Origin: Lewinella cohaerens DSM 23179
Lineage (GTDB): Bacteria > Bacteroidota > Bacteroidia > Chitinophagales > Saprospiraceae
NCBI RefSeq assembly: GCF_000379805.1
Contig: NZ_KB903533.1
Location: forward strand, 108,845 to 172,844
Direction: 5' to 3'
Length of the DNA: 64,000 nt
In this document: positions 10,601 to 18,999 of the stretch, piece by piece
Layout of the letters: each line of letters begins with the position of its first letter
Numbering within the stretch: the first letter of the stretch is position 1
Position numbers and translations under genes: made by a program
The notes under the pieces: model-generated
Database searches by the model: none
The model's input: only the letters and a program-made list of their open reading frames with translations
What the model was told of the DNA's origin: nothing

Positions 10601-11133
10601 CCAACTTTGAGTACGTGGATGCCAGTGAACTGGAACGCTTGCGTGAGGTACAGGCGCACGAGCGCCCCTACCAAGGCTCCATTCTACGCGATGCCAGGGT
10701 AGCCATGGAAAAGCTGCAACAAAAAGTAGCCGACCGCATTCGGGAGGAAAAAGAAAAGACCCTGGAGCAGATCACCCAGGCCAAAGCACAACTGGTCAGC
10801 CAGCCCGACTTTGGCGAGCTGAGTGCCGAGCAGCAACAACGCGTGACCCAGCCGCTGGAGAGATTAGCTCAGCGGGTACAGGATCAGCGCTACATTGCCT
10901 CTATCCGCCAGCACGACAACCAGGTTTCTCAGCTGGTGGCCGATAGTCTGACGACCTACCAGAAACTGCTGCGGCCCGATGCCCCGACGATTAAATACAT
11001 CACGATCAGTAATGTAAAAGTAAACAGTCACCACCGGGAACTGACGACCCCCGAAGAGGTAGCCCACTACGTATCCGAATTGCAAGCGGAGCTGCTGCGC
11101 CATTTGGAAGCCAATCGCCGCATTAAATTATAA
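7654..11133 (+). CDS. brxC: BREX P-loop ATPase BrxC
   Basis: A 1159-residue protein, within the usual 1100-1250 of BrxC/PglY. A Walker A motif GFFGSGKSHLLK sits at about residues 64-75. The Walker B/sensor region is RLNFYVDEVGQF (about 255), followed by HAWVFATAQEDL. The C-terminal third is rich in charged coiled coil (about 960-1130). BrxC is an AAA+-like ATPase distantly related to Orc/Cdc6 that assembles with BrxB, PglZ and PglX on DNA. Base composition is markedly GC-richer than the accessory genes from 15218 on, consistent with the core and the insert having separate histories. The next gene is 141 bases away across a fold-back element. Confidence 0.95.
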   Translation: MKLDTLFLKDVNRPIETVIKADDQDHVLTEVEEYVVTQEIAKKITNFFAAYNDYQNVNGVWISGFFGSGKSHLLKILSYVLENKAYEEVQLGEVFAAKIEGDDLLKADVLRATRIPSESILFNIDQQAQITSKSDEDAILNVFYKVFNDHQGYFGTQRHVAEFERWLDQEGHYRDFMERFETFAGEHWTVGRRKYFAPKTKDAIAQALGEIHQDDPAKYRDILDTLRKDNRISVEDFSEKVAAYIATKPKGFRLNFYVDEVGQFISDNTKLMLNLQTIAETLATKCQGHAWVFATAQEDLEAIVGDNSSINSDDFSKIQGRFKLRISLTSANVDEVIEKRLLAKTDPAEQQLGQNWATEQANLSTILSFSEAGVQFRKFRDEHDYVRKFPFVPYQFDLFQQCIRELSKHNAFQGRHASIGERSMLGVFQEVLKNLGKVDTTTLVSFDQMFEGIRSTIRGEIQIAITLAEKNIVGNPLALRILKALFLVKYYSNFKTNTRNISVMMLQATDADLKIHEANVQEALNLLERQTYIQRNGELYEFLTDDEKDVENEIKTTDIDQQQITHFFNEVLFDGVIADNRIRFIENKQDYEFTKRIDGATVGRDKELTLEIITPNSPYYGQETYYEGQTMGVTTKVLFVLPQAPRLLQDIHLYLKTEKYHRLKRSSTNNETLSRIIYEKQASNVLRKKQLITLLDQLLGQATVYLNGTRHEVSHSSDGKTKVIKAFQDLVKLAYSNLRMLGKLSYDESTLKTIMRSKQDDLFGSDEATVSEAESEVYNYILRRRKQADRTSITDLKDHFSKKPYGWYTNALLCMCARLYKRGKVEARQDANLLSEEDFLNNLLNNRTFSNTLLEPQVEFDQRLIKQLKDLYQELFDETAPVSEARDLAQQFKQKARDEARELYKLLGNATAYPFLSALQPLAKLLERLGDMDYSLLIQQVDDFEDQLLDPKEQLLDPIRKFWNGEQKKIFDRVNTFLNGDRSNFEYVDASELERLREVQAHERPYQGSILRDARVAMEKLQQKVADRIREEKEKTLEQITQAKAQLVSQPDFGELSAEQQQRVTQPLERLAQRVQDQRYIASIRQHDNQVSQLVADSLTTYQKLLRPDAPTIKYITISNVKVNSHHRELTTPEEVAHYVSELQAELLRHLEANRRIKL

Positions 11134-11157
11134 GTTCCTTAGCCCCAAGAACAGCAC

Positions 11158-11258
11158 GAAAATAAAATGCGATTTTGGTTTTCAAATAGTTAGCCAAGCG
11201 GTTCACTTCAAGCGGGTTAACTATTTGAAAACCTTATAGAAAATCGTATTTTATTTTC
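11158..11258. repeat. fold-back (inverted-repeat) element between brxC and pglX
   Basis: The left arm from 11158 (GAAAATAAAATGCGATTTT, then GGTTTTCAAATAGTTAGCC) matches the reverse complement of the right arm ending at 11258 (GAAAATAAAATACGATTTT, a 6-base insert, then GGTTTTCAAATAGTTAACC). The arms are over 35 bp with only two substitutions and one gap; the loop is about 20 bases (near 11197-11216). It contains no ORF. It could be a MITE-like element, or a structure that attenuates or processes the operon mRNA between brxC and pglX. It lacks the U-run expected of a plain intrinsic terminator. Confidence 0.8.
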
Positions 11259-11274
11259 TGCGCAATAATAAGTT

Positions 11275-14200
11275 ATGAATACGAACGCCCTCAAGAAATT
11301 TGCCCAAAATGCCCGCCGCCAGCTGCTACAACAGGTAGCCGCCAAGCTGGACTACGTACTCACCAGCGATACGGCCGAGCTGCGCGAACGCGCCGCCCAG
11401 GTACAAGCCCTGCGCAAAGCCCTGGAAAGCAGCACCCGCGAGCAGCTGGTAGAAAAAGTGGCCTATACCTGGTTTAACCGCCTGATGGCCCTGCGCTTTA
11501 TGGATGCCAACGACTACCAGCCCGGTGGCCTGCGCGTGGTGTCGCCCCGCGAGGGTTACTCGCTGCCCCAACTGCTGGAAGAAGCCAAGCAAGGCAACTT
11601 CCCGCCGGAGCTGGCCCAGGAAAAGCAAACCGTCCTGGACCTGCTGGATGGCCGCCTGCCCAGCAATAACCCCCAGAACGAAGCCTACCGCCACCTGCTC
11701 ATCGCAGCCTGCAATGCCCTGCACCAGCAGTTTCCTTTCCTCTTTGAGCGCATCAATGACTATACCGAGCTGCTGCTGCCCGATGACCTGACCAGTGAAT
11801 TCTCGATCGTACACGAGGTGGTAACGGGCATGTCTGCCGAAGACTGCCAGGAGGTGGAGGTGATTGGCTGGCTGTACCAGTTTTATATTTCCGAGAAGAA
11901 GGACGCTGTTTTTGCCGCCAAAGGCAAGGTAAAGGCCGAAGACATTCCCGCCGCTACCCAGCTGTTTACGCCCCGCTGGATCGTGGAGTACATGGTGCAA
12001 AATACGTTGGGCAAGCTGTGGCTGCAAAACCGCCCCGCCAGCCGCCTGCGCGAGCACATGCCCTACTTTATCGAAAGCCCCTCGGTGGCAGCCGCTGATT
12101 ACCTGCGAGTAGACAGCCCCGAGGAGATTCGCCTACTGGACCAGGCCTGCGGCAGTGGCCACATCCTGGTGTATGGCTTTGATCTGCTCACTAAAATCTA
12201 CGAAGAAGAAGGCTACGCCCCCAGTGAGATCCCCGGCCTGATCCTGGCCAATAACCTCTACGGTTTTGAGATCGACGAGCGCGCCGCCCAGCTGGCCAGC
12301 TTTACGCTATTGATGAAAGCCCGCGAATACTACCGCCGCCTCTTCCGCAAGGAAGTACCGAAACCCCAGATCCTCTGCTACCAAAATATCACCTTTAAGG
12401 AAAACGAGCTGGAAGACTACCTCCAAAGCCTACAACTGGATATGTTTAGCCAGGACCTGCTGGCCGACATCCGCCAGTTTGAGCAGGCCACCAACCTGGG
12501 CTCGCTGCTGCGCTTCCGTACGCAGGACTTGCCCTACCTGGAGCGGGAACTGCCGACGCCCGACCTCTTTCTGCTGAATACGCACAACAAGGTGAAGCGC
12601 GTACTGCGAGATATGCAACTGCTAACCCAGCCCTACCATTGCGTGGTGGATAACCCGCCCTATATGGGCAGCGGTAACATGAATAAGCCGCTGGGCGACT
12701 ACGTGAAAAAGCACTACCCCGATAGCAAAGCCGACCTGATGGCCGCCTTTATGGAAGCCGGACTGGCCATACTCTACCCCAAGGGCTATCTGGGCATGAT
12801 CAACCAGCACAGCTGGATGTTTTTGAGTAGCTACGAAAAGCTGCGCGAAAAACTGATTGAAGACGTTTTCTTTGACACGCTGCTGCACCTGGGGCCGCGT
12901 ACCTTTCCGGAAATAGGCGGCGAGGTGGTACAGAATGCGGCTTTTACTTTTTGGCACCATAAGCACGAAGCCAAAGGCACCTACTTGCGCTTGGTGGACG
13001 ATGGTAGCTCTGAATTGAAACGAACCAAATCTTTGGAAGCCGCTCAAAACCCCGATTGCGACTGGTACTACACTGCCCAACAACAAGACTTTGCAAAGAT
13101 ACCGGGGAGTCCGATTGGGTATTGGTTGAGTGAGAACGTTATTTCTGTTTTTAAAGAGAGTTCTTTCTTAAAAGATATAGCAAAGCCTAGGCAAGGTTTA
13201 GCGACTTCTGATAATAATAGATTTTTGAGGCAATGGTTTGAAGTGACTTTAGGTAAGTTTGGTTATAATTCTTATTCAGCCTTGAGTGCAAAAGAGTCAA
13301 AGAAAACTTGGTTTCCATGTCAAAAAGGAGGGTCATTCAGAAAATGGTATGGAAATCAGAGTATTGTTATTAATTGGTTGAATGATGGAAGAGAAATTAT
13401 AGATTATGCCGCTTCAAAATATAAAAATGCTACACGGACAATAAAAAATATTTCGTTTTATTTTTCACATGAAGGTATGACATGGTCTACGATCTCTTCT
13501 GCTCCTCCAGCTTTTAGATACTCACCAAAAGGTTCGATTTTTGAAACCAAAGGAGCTATTTGCTTTCCAAATGAGGGAGTCAGCATTAACCTATTGTTAG
13601 GTGTTTTGAATTCTGTTGTTTCAAAAACGTTTTTAGGGATTTTTTCTCCAACTTTAGATTATCATGAAGGACCGGTCGGTAAAATTCCAATAGTCTATTC
13701 CAGCCTATTGAAAAATGAAAACTTTATTGAAAACATTGTTAATAATGCTCGTTCTGTTTCAAAGAATGATTGGAATTCCCAAGAAACTTCCTGGAACTTC
13801 CAACAAAACGAACTCCTCCGCATCCACGGCCAAGACTTAGAAGAAAGCTACGACCTCTACTGCCAGTACTGGACGCAGCAGTTTCGGCAGCTGCACCGCA
13901 ACGAAGAGGAGCTGAACAAGGAATTCATCCACCTCTACGGCCTGGCCGAAGAGCTCACCCCCGATGTGCCGCTGGCGGAGATTACCATTTTGCAGCAGGA
14001 GCTGGATCAGAAGCAGCTCAAAAAACTCAGTGCGGCCTACCAAAGCGGCTGGCAGCTGGTGGAAGGGCAGTGGGTGCTGCCGCAGCAGCGGCCTTATCCG
14101 GCGCTGCCTTTTGATGCGCAGGAAGTGATGGCGCAGTTGGTGAGCTACGCGGTGGGGTGTATGATGGGGAGGTATTCGTTGGAGAAGGAAGGGTTGGTGC

Positions 14201-15042
14201 TGGCCAATGCGGGGGAAGGGTTGGCCGAGTATTTTCGGAAGGTTGGAAGTGGGGAGGGGGAAGTCGGAGGTCGGAAGTGGGAAGTCGGAAGTGGGGAGGG
14301 GGAAGTCGGAGGTCGGAAGTGGGAAGTCGGAAGTGGGGAGGGGGAAGTCGGAGGTGAAGAGTCCTCCTACGCTGAAGCTTCGGCGGATGGAATGAACTTG
14401 TTCATTCCAGATGAGGATGCGATTATTCCGCTGCTGGATGATGAGTGGTTTGAGGACGATATCGTGGGGCAATTTCACGCATTTCTGAAGGCCAGTTTTG
14501 GAGAGGAGGATTTTGCGCGCAACCTGGCCTTTCTGGAAGAGCAGCTGGGGCGGGATGTACGCAGCTACTTCGTCAAGGACTTTTACAAAGACCATATCCA
14601 GCGCTACAAGAAGCGGCCGATCTACTGGCTGTTCAGTTCGCCGCAGGGGCATTTTCGGGTGCTGGTGTACCTGCACCGCTACACGCCCGATACCATCAGC
14701 AACATCCTGAACAACTACCTGCGGGAGTTTATCGAAAAGCTCAAGTCGCAGCGCAGCCACTACGAGCAGCAGGAGATCAGCGGCACCGCCAGCGAGCAAA
14801 ACCAGGCCACCAAAGCCATCGAGCAGCTCGAAAAGATGCTCCTCGACTGCGAAGCCTACGAGCGCGACATCCTCTACCCCCTGGCCACCGACCGCATCGC
14901 CCTCGATCTGGACGACGGCGTGCTGGTGAACTACAACAAGCTGGGCAGTGCGGTCCTCACGGTACCGGGGCTGAACGATAAGAAGGCGAAGAAGAAGGTG
15001 AGAGGGTTTGATTGGATTGAGGTGGCGGGGATTAGGGATTGA
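11275..15042 (+). CDS. pglX: BREX DNA (adenine-N6) methyltransferase PglX
   Basis: A 1255-residue protein, the usual length for BREX PglX. SAM motif I appears as DQACGSGHILVYGFD near residue 288, and the catalytic N6-adenine motif as DNPPYMGSGNM near 459. PglX methylates a non-palindromic site to mark self DNA and provides BREX specificity. Bases 13105-13795 (about residues 611-840) are strikingly AT-rich compared with both flanks; this is where the target-recognition region lies, so it looks exchanged. Between about residues 990 and 1027 there is an in-frame tandem repeat (14245-14355) absent from typical family members. The frame is intact across both. The gene follows brxC across the fold-back element. 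Confidence 0.95.
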   Translation: MNTNALKKFAQNARRQLLQQVAAKLDYVLTSDTAELRERAAQVQALRKALESSTREQLVEKVAYTWFNRLMALRFMDANDYQPGGLRVVSPREGYSLPQLLEEAKQGNFPPELAQEKQTVLDLLDGRLPSNNPQNEAYRHLLIAACNALHQQFPFLFERINDYTELLLPDDLTSEFSIVHEVVTGMSAEDCQEVEVIGWLYQFYISEKKDAVFAAKGKVKAEDIPAATQLFTPRWIVEYMVQNTLGKLWLQNRPASRLREHMPYFIESPSVAAADYLRVDSPEEIRLLDQACGSGHILVYGFDLLTKIYEEEGYAPSEIPGLILANNLYGFEIDERAAQLASFTLLMKAREYYRRLFRKEVPKPQILCYQNITFKENELEDYLQSLQLDMFSQDLLADIRQFEQATNLGSLLRFRTQDLPYLERELPTPDLFLLNTHNKVKRVLRDMQLLTQPYHCVVDNPPYMGSGNMNKPLGDYVKKHYPDSKADLMAAFMEAGLAILYPKGYLGMINQHSWMFLSSYEKLREKLIEDVFFDTLLHLGPRTFPEIGGEVVQNAAFTFWHHKHEAKGTYLRLVDDGSSELKRTKSLEAAQNPDCDWYYTAQQQDFAKIPGSPIGYWLSENVISVFKESSFLKDIAKPRQGLATSDNNRFLRQWFEVTLGKFGYNSYSALSAKESKKTWFPCQKGGSFRKWYGNQSIVINWLNDGREIIDYAASKYKNATRTIKNISFYFSHEGMTWSTISSAPPAFRYSPKGSIFETKGAICFPNEGVSINLLLGVLNSVVSKTFLGIFSPTLDYHEGPVGKIPIVYSSLLKNENFIENIVNNARSVSKNDWNSQETSWNFQQNELLRIHGQDLEESYDLYCQYWTQQFRQLHRNEEELNKEFIHLYGLAEELTPDVPLAEITILQQELDQKQLKKLSAAYQSGWQLVEGQWVLPQQRPYPALPFDAQEVMAQLVSYAVGCMMGRYSLEKEGLVLANAGEGLAEYFRKVGSGEGEVGGRKWEVGSGEGEVGGRKWEVGSGEGEVGGEESSYAEASADGMNLFIPDEDAIIPLLDDEWFEDDIVGQFHAFLKASFGEEDFARNLAFLEEQLGRDVRSYFVKDFYKDHIQRYKKRPIYWLFSSPQGHFRVLVYLHRYTPDTISNILNNYLREFIEKLKSQRSHYEQQEISGTASEQNQATKAIEQLEKMLLDCEAYERDILYPLATDRIALDLDDGVLVNYNKLGSAVLTVPGLNDKKAKKKVRGFDWIEVAGIRD
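14245..14355. repeat. in-frame 42-bp tandem repeat inside pglX
   Basis: A 42-bp unit beginning GGAAGTGGGGAGGGGGAAGT occurs at 14245, 14287 and (27 bases only) 14329, about 2.6 copies with no mismatch. Each full unit encodes 14 residues (GSGEGEVGGRKWEV). Copy-number change by whole units keeps the pglX frame. The segment looks like a flexible linker. Shorter GGAAGT/GGTCGG sub-repeats inside the unit could slip by other lengths. Confidence 0.95.
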
Positions 15043-15217
15043 TCAAATTGAGACGGTCAATTACGGCAGTTATGCTTAACTTGACGTATCAAGTTTTATA
15101 GACTGTGATACGTATCTGTTTTTTTGGGGAAAAGTATAGTCAAGTACATGAAAAACACGTGTGATGAGCTATGGATAATTTTCCAGGACGCTAATTTAAA
15201 AGAAAAACTACCAGTAT

Positions 15218-17353
15218 ATGGATAAGTATATTTCAAGGCATATAGATCGGTTGTTGTTAGACCCTAACAACTATCGATTCATAGATAACAAGGATTATCG
15301 CCCTATTTCCATTGAAGAAGTTCCAAATGAAAGGATACAATTACGTACCCGTAACTTTTTAGTAGGTAGAAATGAAGAAGGTATTGCCGATCTGATCACT
15401 AGCTTTAAATCGAATGGCGTATTAAAGTTGGATCCTATCCAGGTAAAAGAGATACCAGATAGCAAAGATTTTTTAGTCGTTGAAGGGAATAGACGCACAG
15501 CCGCCTTAAAATTCCTCTATGAGCAATGGAAAATTGGTAATGATGTAGGTAAGTTAACACAGGAGAGTTTCAAAAGTGTTGATGTCGTTCTTATATCAGA
15601 TGAAAGCCCTATTCAGCATTTGATTACCATGGGGTTGCATCATATTAGTGGTAAAAGAAAATGGAGTCCAGTAAATCAAGCTCAACTTATCTATGACCTT
15701 CGGTTTAAGCATGATATGAGTGAAATGGAAATATGTGATTCATTATCCATAACCAAGCATAGTCTCCGAAGAAACTTAAGGGTCTTGGCTTTGATAGACC
15801 GCTACAAGGAAAGTGATTATGGTGATCAGTTTCAAGCGAATAAGTATTCTATTTTTGAAGAGGTCGTGAAGAAAGTGGAAATGAAGTCGTGGTTGGAATG
15901 GAACGATGATACTTATCAGGCAGAAAACAAAGTAAATGAAGAAAAACTATTTTCATGGATTTCAAAGGAAGAGGTAATTGAGAGGGATGAGGAAAGTGGT
16001 GAAGAAAATAAGATCACCAAAGATCCAATTATTACAAAGAGTCACGAAATAAGAGATTTATCTAAATTCATCAACGACTCAGCGGCAGTCGAACAAATGG
16101 AAGAACGCCGAAGTATAACGGCTGGCTTTGCACTAAGTGACGCAGTTGGTGTACAACGATTGCAAAAAGCAATGGACAATATTGGTAAAGAAGTACAAGC
16201 TGCTTTTCAATTTAGTGAATATCTCGAAGATGAAGATTACTCTAAAGTTGCTATACTTAGAGATAAATTAGATCGCCTTATTCCGAGTAGCAATGGTGTT
16301 TCAGGATTGGTACAGAAGTCTTCAAATCGTTACTTTTCTGATATATCATCACATTTTCATTCTGTGAAAGTTGGGAGTTATCGTAAATTGAAAAACTTAG
16401 ATATAAGCCAGTTTTCCAGAGTGAATATTATTGCAGGTGGTAACAATACAGGTAAGACCTCTTTATTGGAAGCATTGTATCTGCTGACTCGCCTTAATAA
16501 TATTCCTACGCTAATCGAGTTAGAACGATTTAGAGGAAGGTTTTACGATGAATTTCATACCAAGTGGTTTGACAAGCTATTTATTTCCAGCATTGGACTT
16601 AGCGCTGTTTTTAATGATACCGAGATCGGACTTTCTGTCAATAAGCAAGAAACGGAAGAGCAGATTGATAAAAGCCAGTATCTCAATTCTATTATATCTG
16701 AAGCTATCATCAACGGCGAAGAACTGGACGGAACTATCCATTTATTTAACAACAGGGAACCTGAACTGTATTATCAAAAGAGCAAGGTGCTTTGTGAAGC
16801 TACCTTTACTAGCCCATACCGATTCAATGATGACCTGTTGATTAAAGCACATGCCAGGGCTGTTGAAAATCGATATTTAGACGAAGTCGTAGCATTCATC
16901 AATTCAAAAATGGATGAGTCTATTGAAAAAATAGAAATGATTTCTATCGAAAACGAAAGTCGGTTAATGGTAAGTTCGTCTAAACTCGAATATGCTATTG
17001 ATCTTACCAAGTATGGAGAAGGTCTTCAGAGAGTTGTAGAAATTGCATTATTGATGGGCTATAGTCAGAACGGAATTATCTGTATTGATGAACTTGATAG
17101 TGCTATTCATAAAAGCCTGCTAAGAGATTTTACATCCTTCATACAAGAGGCTGCTGCCAAGTTTAACGTCCAAGTATTCTTAACAACGCACAGCAAAGAA
17201 TGTATTGATGCCTTTGTAGAAAACTCTTACCCAGATGATGAATTAACGGCATTTGCGTTAAGTGAAAATAACGATGGAAAGATCATTTCTAACTATTTGC
17301 CAGGCAACAAACTTAAGCAGCTGGTAGATTCCATAAATCTTGATATCCGATGA
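15218..17353 (+). CDS. ParB/Srx-domain and ABC-type AAA ATPase fusion (PARIS/OLD-like ATPase)
   Basis: A 711-residue protein. The N-terminal 120 residues resemble a ParB/Srx nucleotide-handling fold (FLVVEGNRRTAALKFL near residue 87, DPIQVKEI before it). A helical linker with an HTH-like stretch follows. An OLD/AAA_21-type ATPase then has Walker A GGNNTGKTS near 406, a signature-like YGEGLQR, Walker B IICIDELDSAIH and the H-loop LTTHSKE. The stop overlaps the next gene (ATGA at 17350-17353), a TOPRIM-like protein. ATPase plus TOPRIM in two coupled genes is the plan of PARIS (AriA/AriB) and split OLD systems. The ParB-like fusion is not part of canonical AriA. The gene is AT-rich compared with pglX and pglZ, suggesting later insertion into the BREX locus. 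Confidence 0.8.
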   Translation: MDKYISRHIDRLLLDPNNYRFIDNKDYRPISIEEVPNERIQLRTRNFLVGRNEEGIADLITSFKSNGVLKLDPIQVKEIPDSKDFLVVEGNRRTAALKFLYEQWKIGNDVGKLTQESFKSVDVVLISDESPIQHLITMGLHHISGKRKWSPVNQAQLIYDLRFKHDMSEMEICDSLSITKHSLRRNLRVLALIDRYKESDYGDQFQANKYSIFEEVVKKVEMKSWLEWNDDTYQAENKVNEEKLFSWISKEEVIERDEESGEENKITKDPIITKSHEIRDLSKFINDSAAVEQMEERRSITAGFALSDAVGVQRLQKAMDNIGKEVQAAFQFSEYLEDEDYSKVAILRDKLDRLIPSSNGVSGLVQKSSNRYFSDISSHFHSVKVGSYRKLKNLDISQFSRVNIIAGGNNTGKTSLLEALYLLTRLNNIPTLIELERFRGRFYDEFHTKWFDKLFISSIGLSAVFNDTEIGLSVNKQETEEQIDKSQYLNSIISEAIINGEELDGTIHLFNNREPELYYQKSKVLCEATFTSPYRFNDDLLIKAHARAVENRYLDEVVAFINSKMDESIEKIEMISIENESRLMVSSSKLEYAIDLTKYGEGLQRVVEIALLMGYSQNGIICIDELDSAIHKSLLRDFTSFIQEAAAKFNVQVFLTTHSKECIDAFVENSYPDDELTAFALSENNDGKIISNYLPGNKLKQLVDSINLDIR

Positions 17354-18240
17354 ATGAATTTACCCAAGTCATATCCTTCTTTTGCGAAGGGCCACATGAT
17401 GTAGCATTCATCTATAAAATGCTTAAAATAATTGGTTATAAATCCTACGATGCTTGCAAAATAGGGGATCTTCCTATTCCTTTTAACCAACTTATCTTAA
17501 ATGAGGTTAAAAAATATGACATCGAGAATCTCAATATCATTGAAGTTAGAAGAGGTTTTTTGCCAGCGCGTATCTTACATAAGGAGGGGAAATGTATTTT
17601 TCTGTATTCCTTAGGAGGAGACAGTAAGCGAGCCATTCGACAGTCAATGTTGTCGGACTTATTATCTTTTATACCGGAAGAAGGAGAGATTCCAAGATTA
17701 CCGCAAGACACCAGTTTGTCGGTCATTTATCTTTTCGATGCTGATGAGGTTGGTGTACAGTCTAGACTGAGAACAATTAATAATGAGGTCAACGCTAAGC
17801 TTGCTAATAGTAGATTAACATTTGCTAATAATGGCGAATTTCATACTGTCAATCAAATGAATTTTGGGGCTTATGTTTTCACTGGTGAAGATGATGAAAC
17901 TGGATCGCTTGAATCGATCCTTGTTCCATTGATGCGTCAAGAAAACGAAGTGATTTTTGAAGATGCACAAAGTTTTATTGATACGCATTACGATGAGATG
18001 CGGTTATTTCCTTTAAAAATAAGAATTAATGAAGATGAAATAATTGAAGAAAGAAGTGAGAGAGGAAGAGATAAATATAAATTTTATCCCTCTAAATCCC
18101 TTATTGGTGTTACAGGTCAGCTACAATGTTCTGGTAAATCAAATGTTGTTTGTATTGGTGATACTGACTTTTTAACGAAGGACAAGTTAACTAATACCCG
18201 GAAATCTCTTGAGATACTGGATTTCTTAAAGAGAATTTAA
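17350..18240 (+). CDS. TOPRIM-like effector partner of the upstream ATPase (AriB-like)
   Basis: A 296-residue protein whose start codon overlaps the upstream ATPase stop, so the pair is translationally coupled. The N-terminus FFCEGPHDVAFIYKML has the TOPRIM glutamate followed by helix alpha1. Near residues 124-130 IYLFDADEVG supplies the DxD metal-binding strand. This arrangement occurs in OLD nucleases, in DUF4435/AriB of PARIS and in related families. I infer a metal-dependent nuclease unleashed by the ATPase when it senses an anti-restriction or phage protein. It could instead be a different TOPRIM subfamily (for example DUF3226-like); the sequence alone does not settle this. Confidence 0.65.
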   Translation: MNEFTQVISFFCEGPHDVAFIYKMLKIIGYKSYDACKIGDLPIPFNQLILNEVKKYDIENLNIIEVRRGFLPARILHKEGKCIFLYSLGGDSKRAIRQSMLSDLLSFIPEEGEIPRLPQDTSLSVIYLFDADEVGVQSRLRTINNEVNAKLANSRLTFANNGEFHTVNQMNFGAYVFTGEDDETGSLESILVPLMRQENEVIFEDAQSFIDTHYDEMRLFPLKIRINEDEIIEERSERGRDKYKFYPSKSLIGVTGQLQCSGKSNVVCIGDTDFLTKDKLTNTRKSLEILDFLKRI

Positions 18241-18387
18241 CGCAAGAGATTTAAATGGGAAATTCATAGTAGGCTATTATTACAGGGTAAAGGTCAATGA
18301 ATAAACCACAACTGATTTTTTTTAAATTCACAGAATACGCATCTTCTAATCTCTCAACACGTAAAACTCAGCATTCAACCACATTTT

Positions 18388-18999
18388 ATGGACCTATTCA
18401 GTTCAATTGAGCCCTCGCAGCACGAGTTTGCGATCAGAAATGGGGCTTACTATTTTGAGGAAAATTTCTTCCCCAAGAAATATGCCGATGCCTTGTTGGA
18501 GCGATTCATCAAGAATATCGAATGGAAGCAGGAATCCATGAACATGTACGGGAAGGAAGTGAAGTTCCCCCGGCTTACGGCCTGGTACGGAGACGATGAT
18601 AAGCCTTATTCCTTTTCTGGCATCACCCTACAGCCCAAGCCCTGGACCAAGGAGCTGCTCTACATTAAGGAACAAATAGAGCCGCTGGCGGGCGTTGAAT
18701 TCAACAGTGTGCTGCTCAACTTGTACCGCGACGGCAATGACTCGATCTCCTGGCATACGGATGCGGAGAAAGAGCTGGGCGAAAACCCGGTCATCGCCTC
18801 CGTAAATTTTGGCGATACCCGAACCTTTCAGCTCAAGCACATCGAAACGAGCGAGAAAATAAGCATGGATTTGTCTCACGGCAGTATTCTTATCATGAAA
18901 GGAGAGCTTCAGCATTTCTGGAAGCACCAAGTGCCTAAAACCAAGAAGGAGAAACAGGCCCGCGTGAATCTTACTTTTAGAGTAATAAAAGACAAATGA
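18388..18999 (+). CDS. AlkB-like 2-oxoglutarate/Fe(II) dioxygenase
   Basis: A 203-residue protein with the complete AlkB active site. The metal ligands are H and D of SWHTDAE near residue 122 and the distal histidine of LQHFWKH near 175. The 2-oxoglutarate-binding arginines are in RVNLTFR near 192-198. The region just before (LNLYRDGNDSISWH) is the typical nucleotide-recognition lid. AlkB-family enzymes oxidatively remove alkyl groups from nucleobases in DNA or RNA. The stop overlaps the start of the methyltransferase-helicase gene (ATGA at 18996-18999), an uncommon coupling: a demethylase-type enzyme with a methyltransferase-helicase inside BREX. It may act on modified phage DNA, or simply be a repair gene carried along. 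Confidence 0.88.
   Translation: MDLFSSIEPSQHEFAIRNGAYYFEENFFPKKYADALLERFIKNIEWKQESMNMYGKEVKFPRLTAWYGDDDKPYSFSGITLQPKPWTKELLYIKEQIEPLAGVEFNSVLLNLYRDGNDSISWHTDAEKELGENPVIASVNFGDTRTFQLKHIETSEKISMDLSHGSILIMKGELQHFWKHQVPKTKKEKQARVNLTFRVIKDK

Noticed and set aside
14245-14355. Regular repeats that could be taken for a short CRISPR array
   Set aside because: The repeats are directly tandem with no unique spacers and are part of an open coding frame of pglX.
13837-14799. 320-codon open frame on the minus strand inside pglX
   Set aside because: It mirrors the GC-rich, well-supported pglX frame; the translated protein has no domain and includes the antisense of the tandem repeat.
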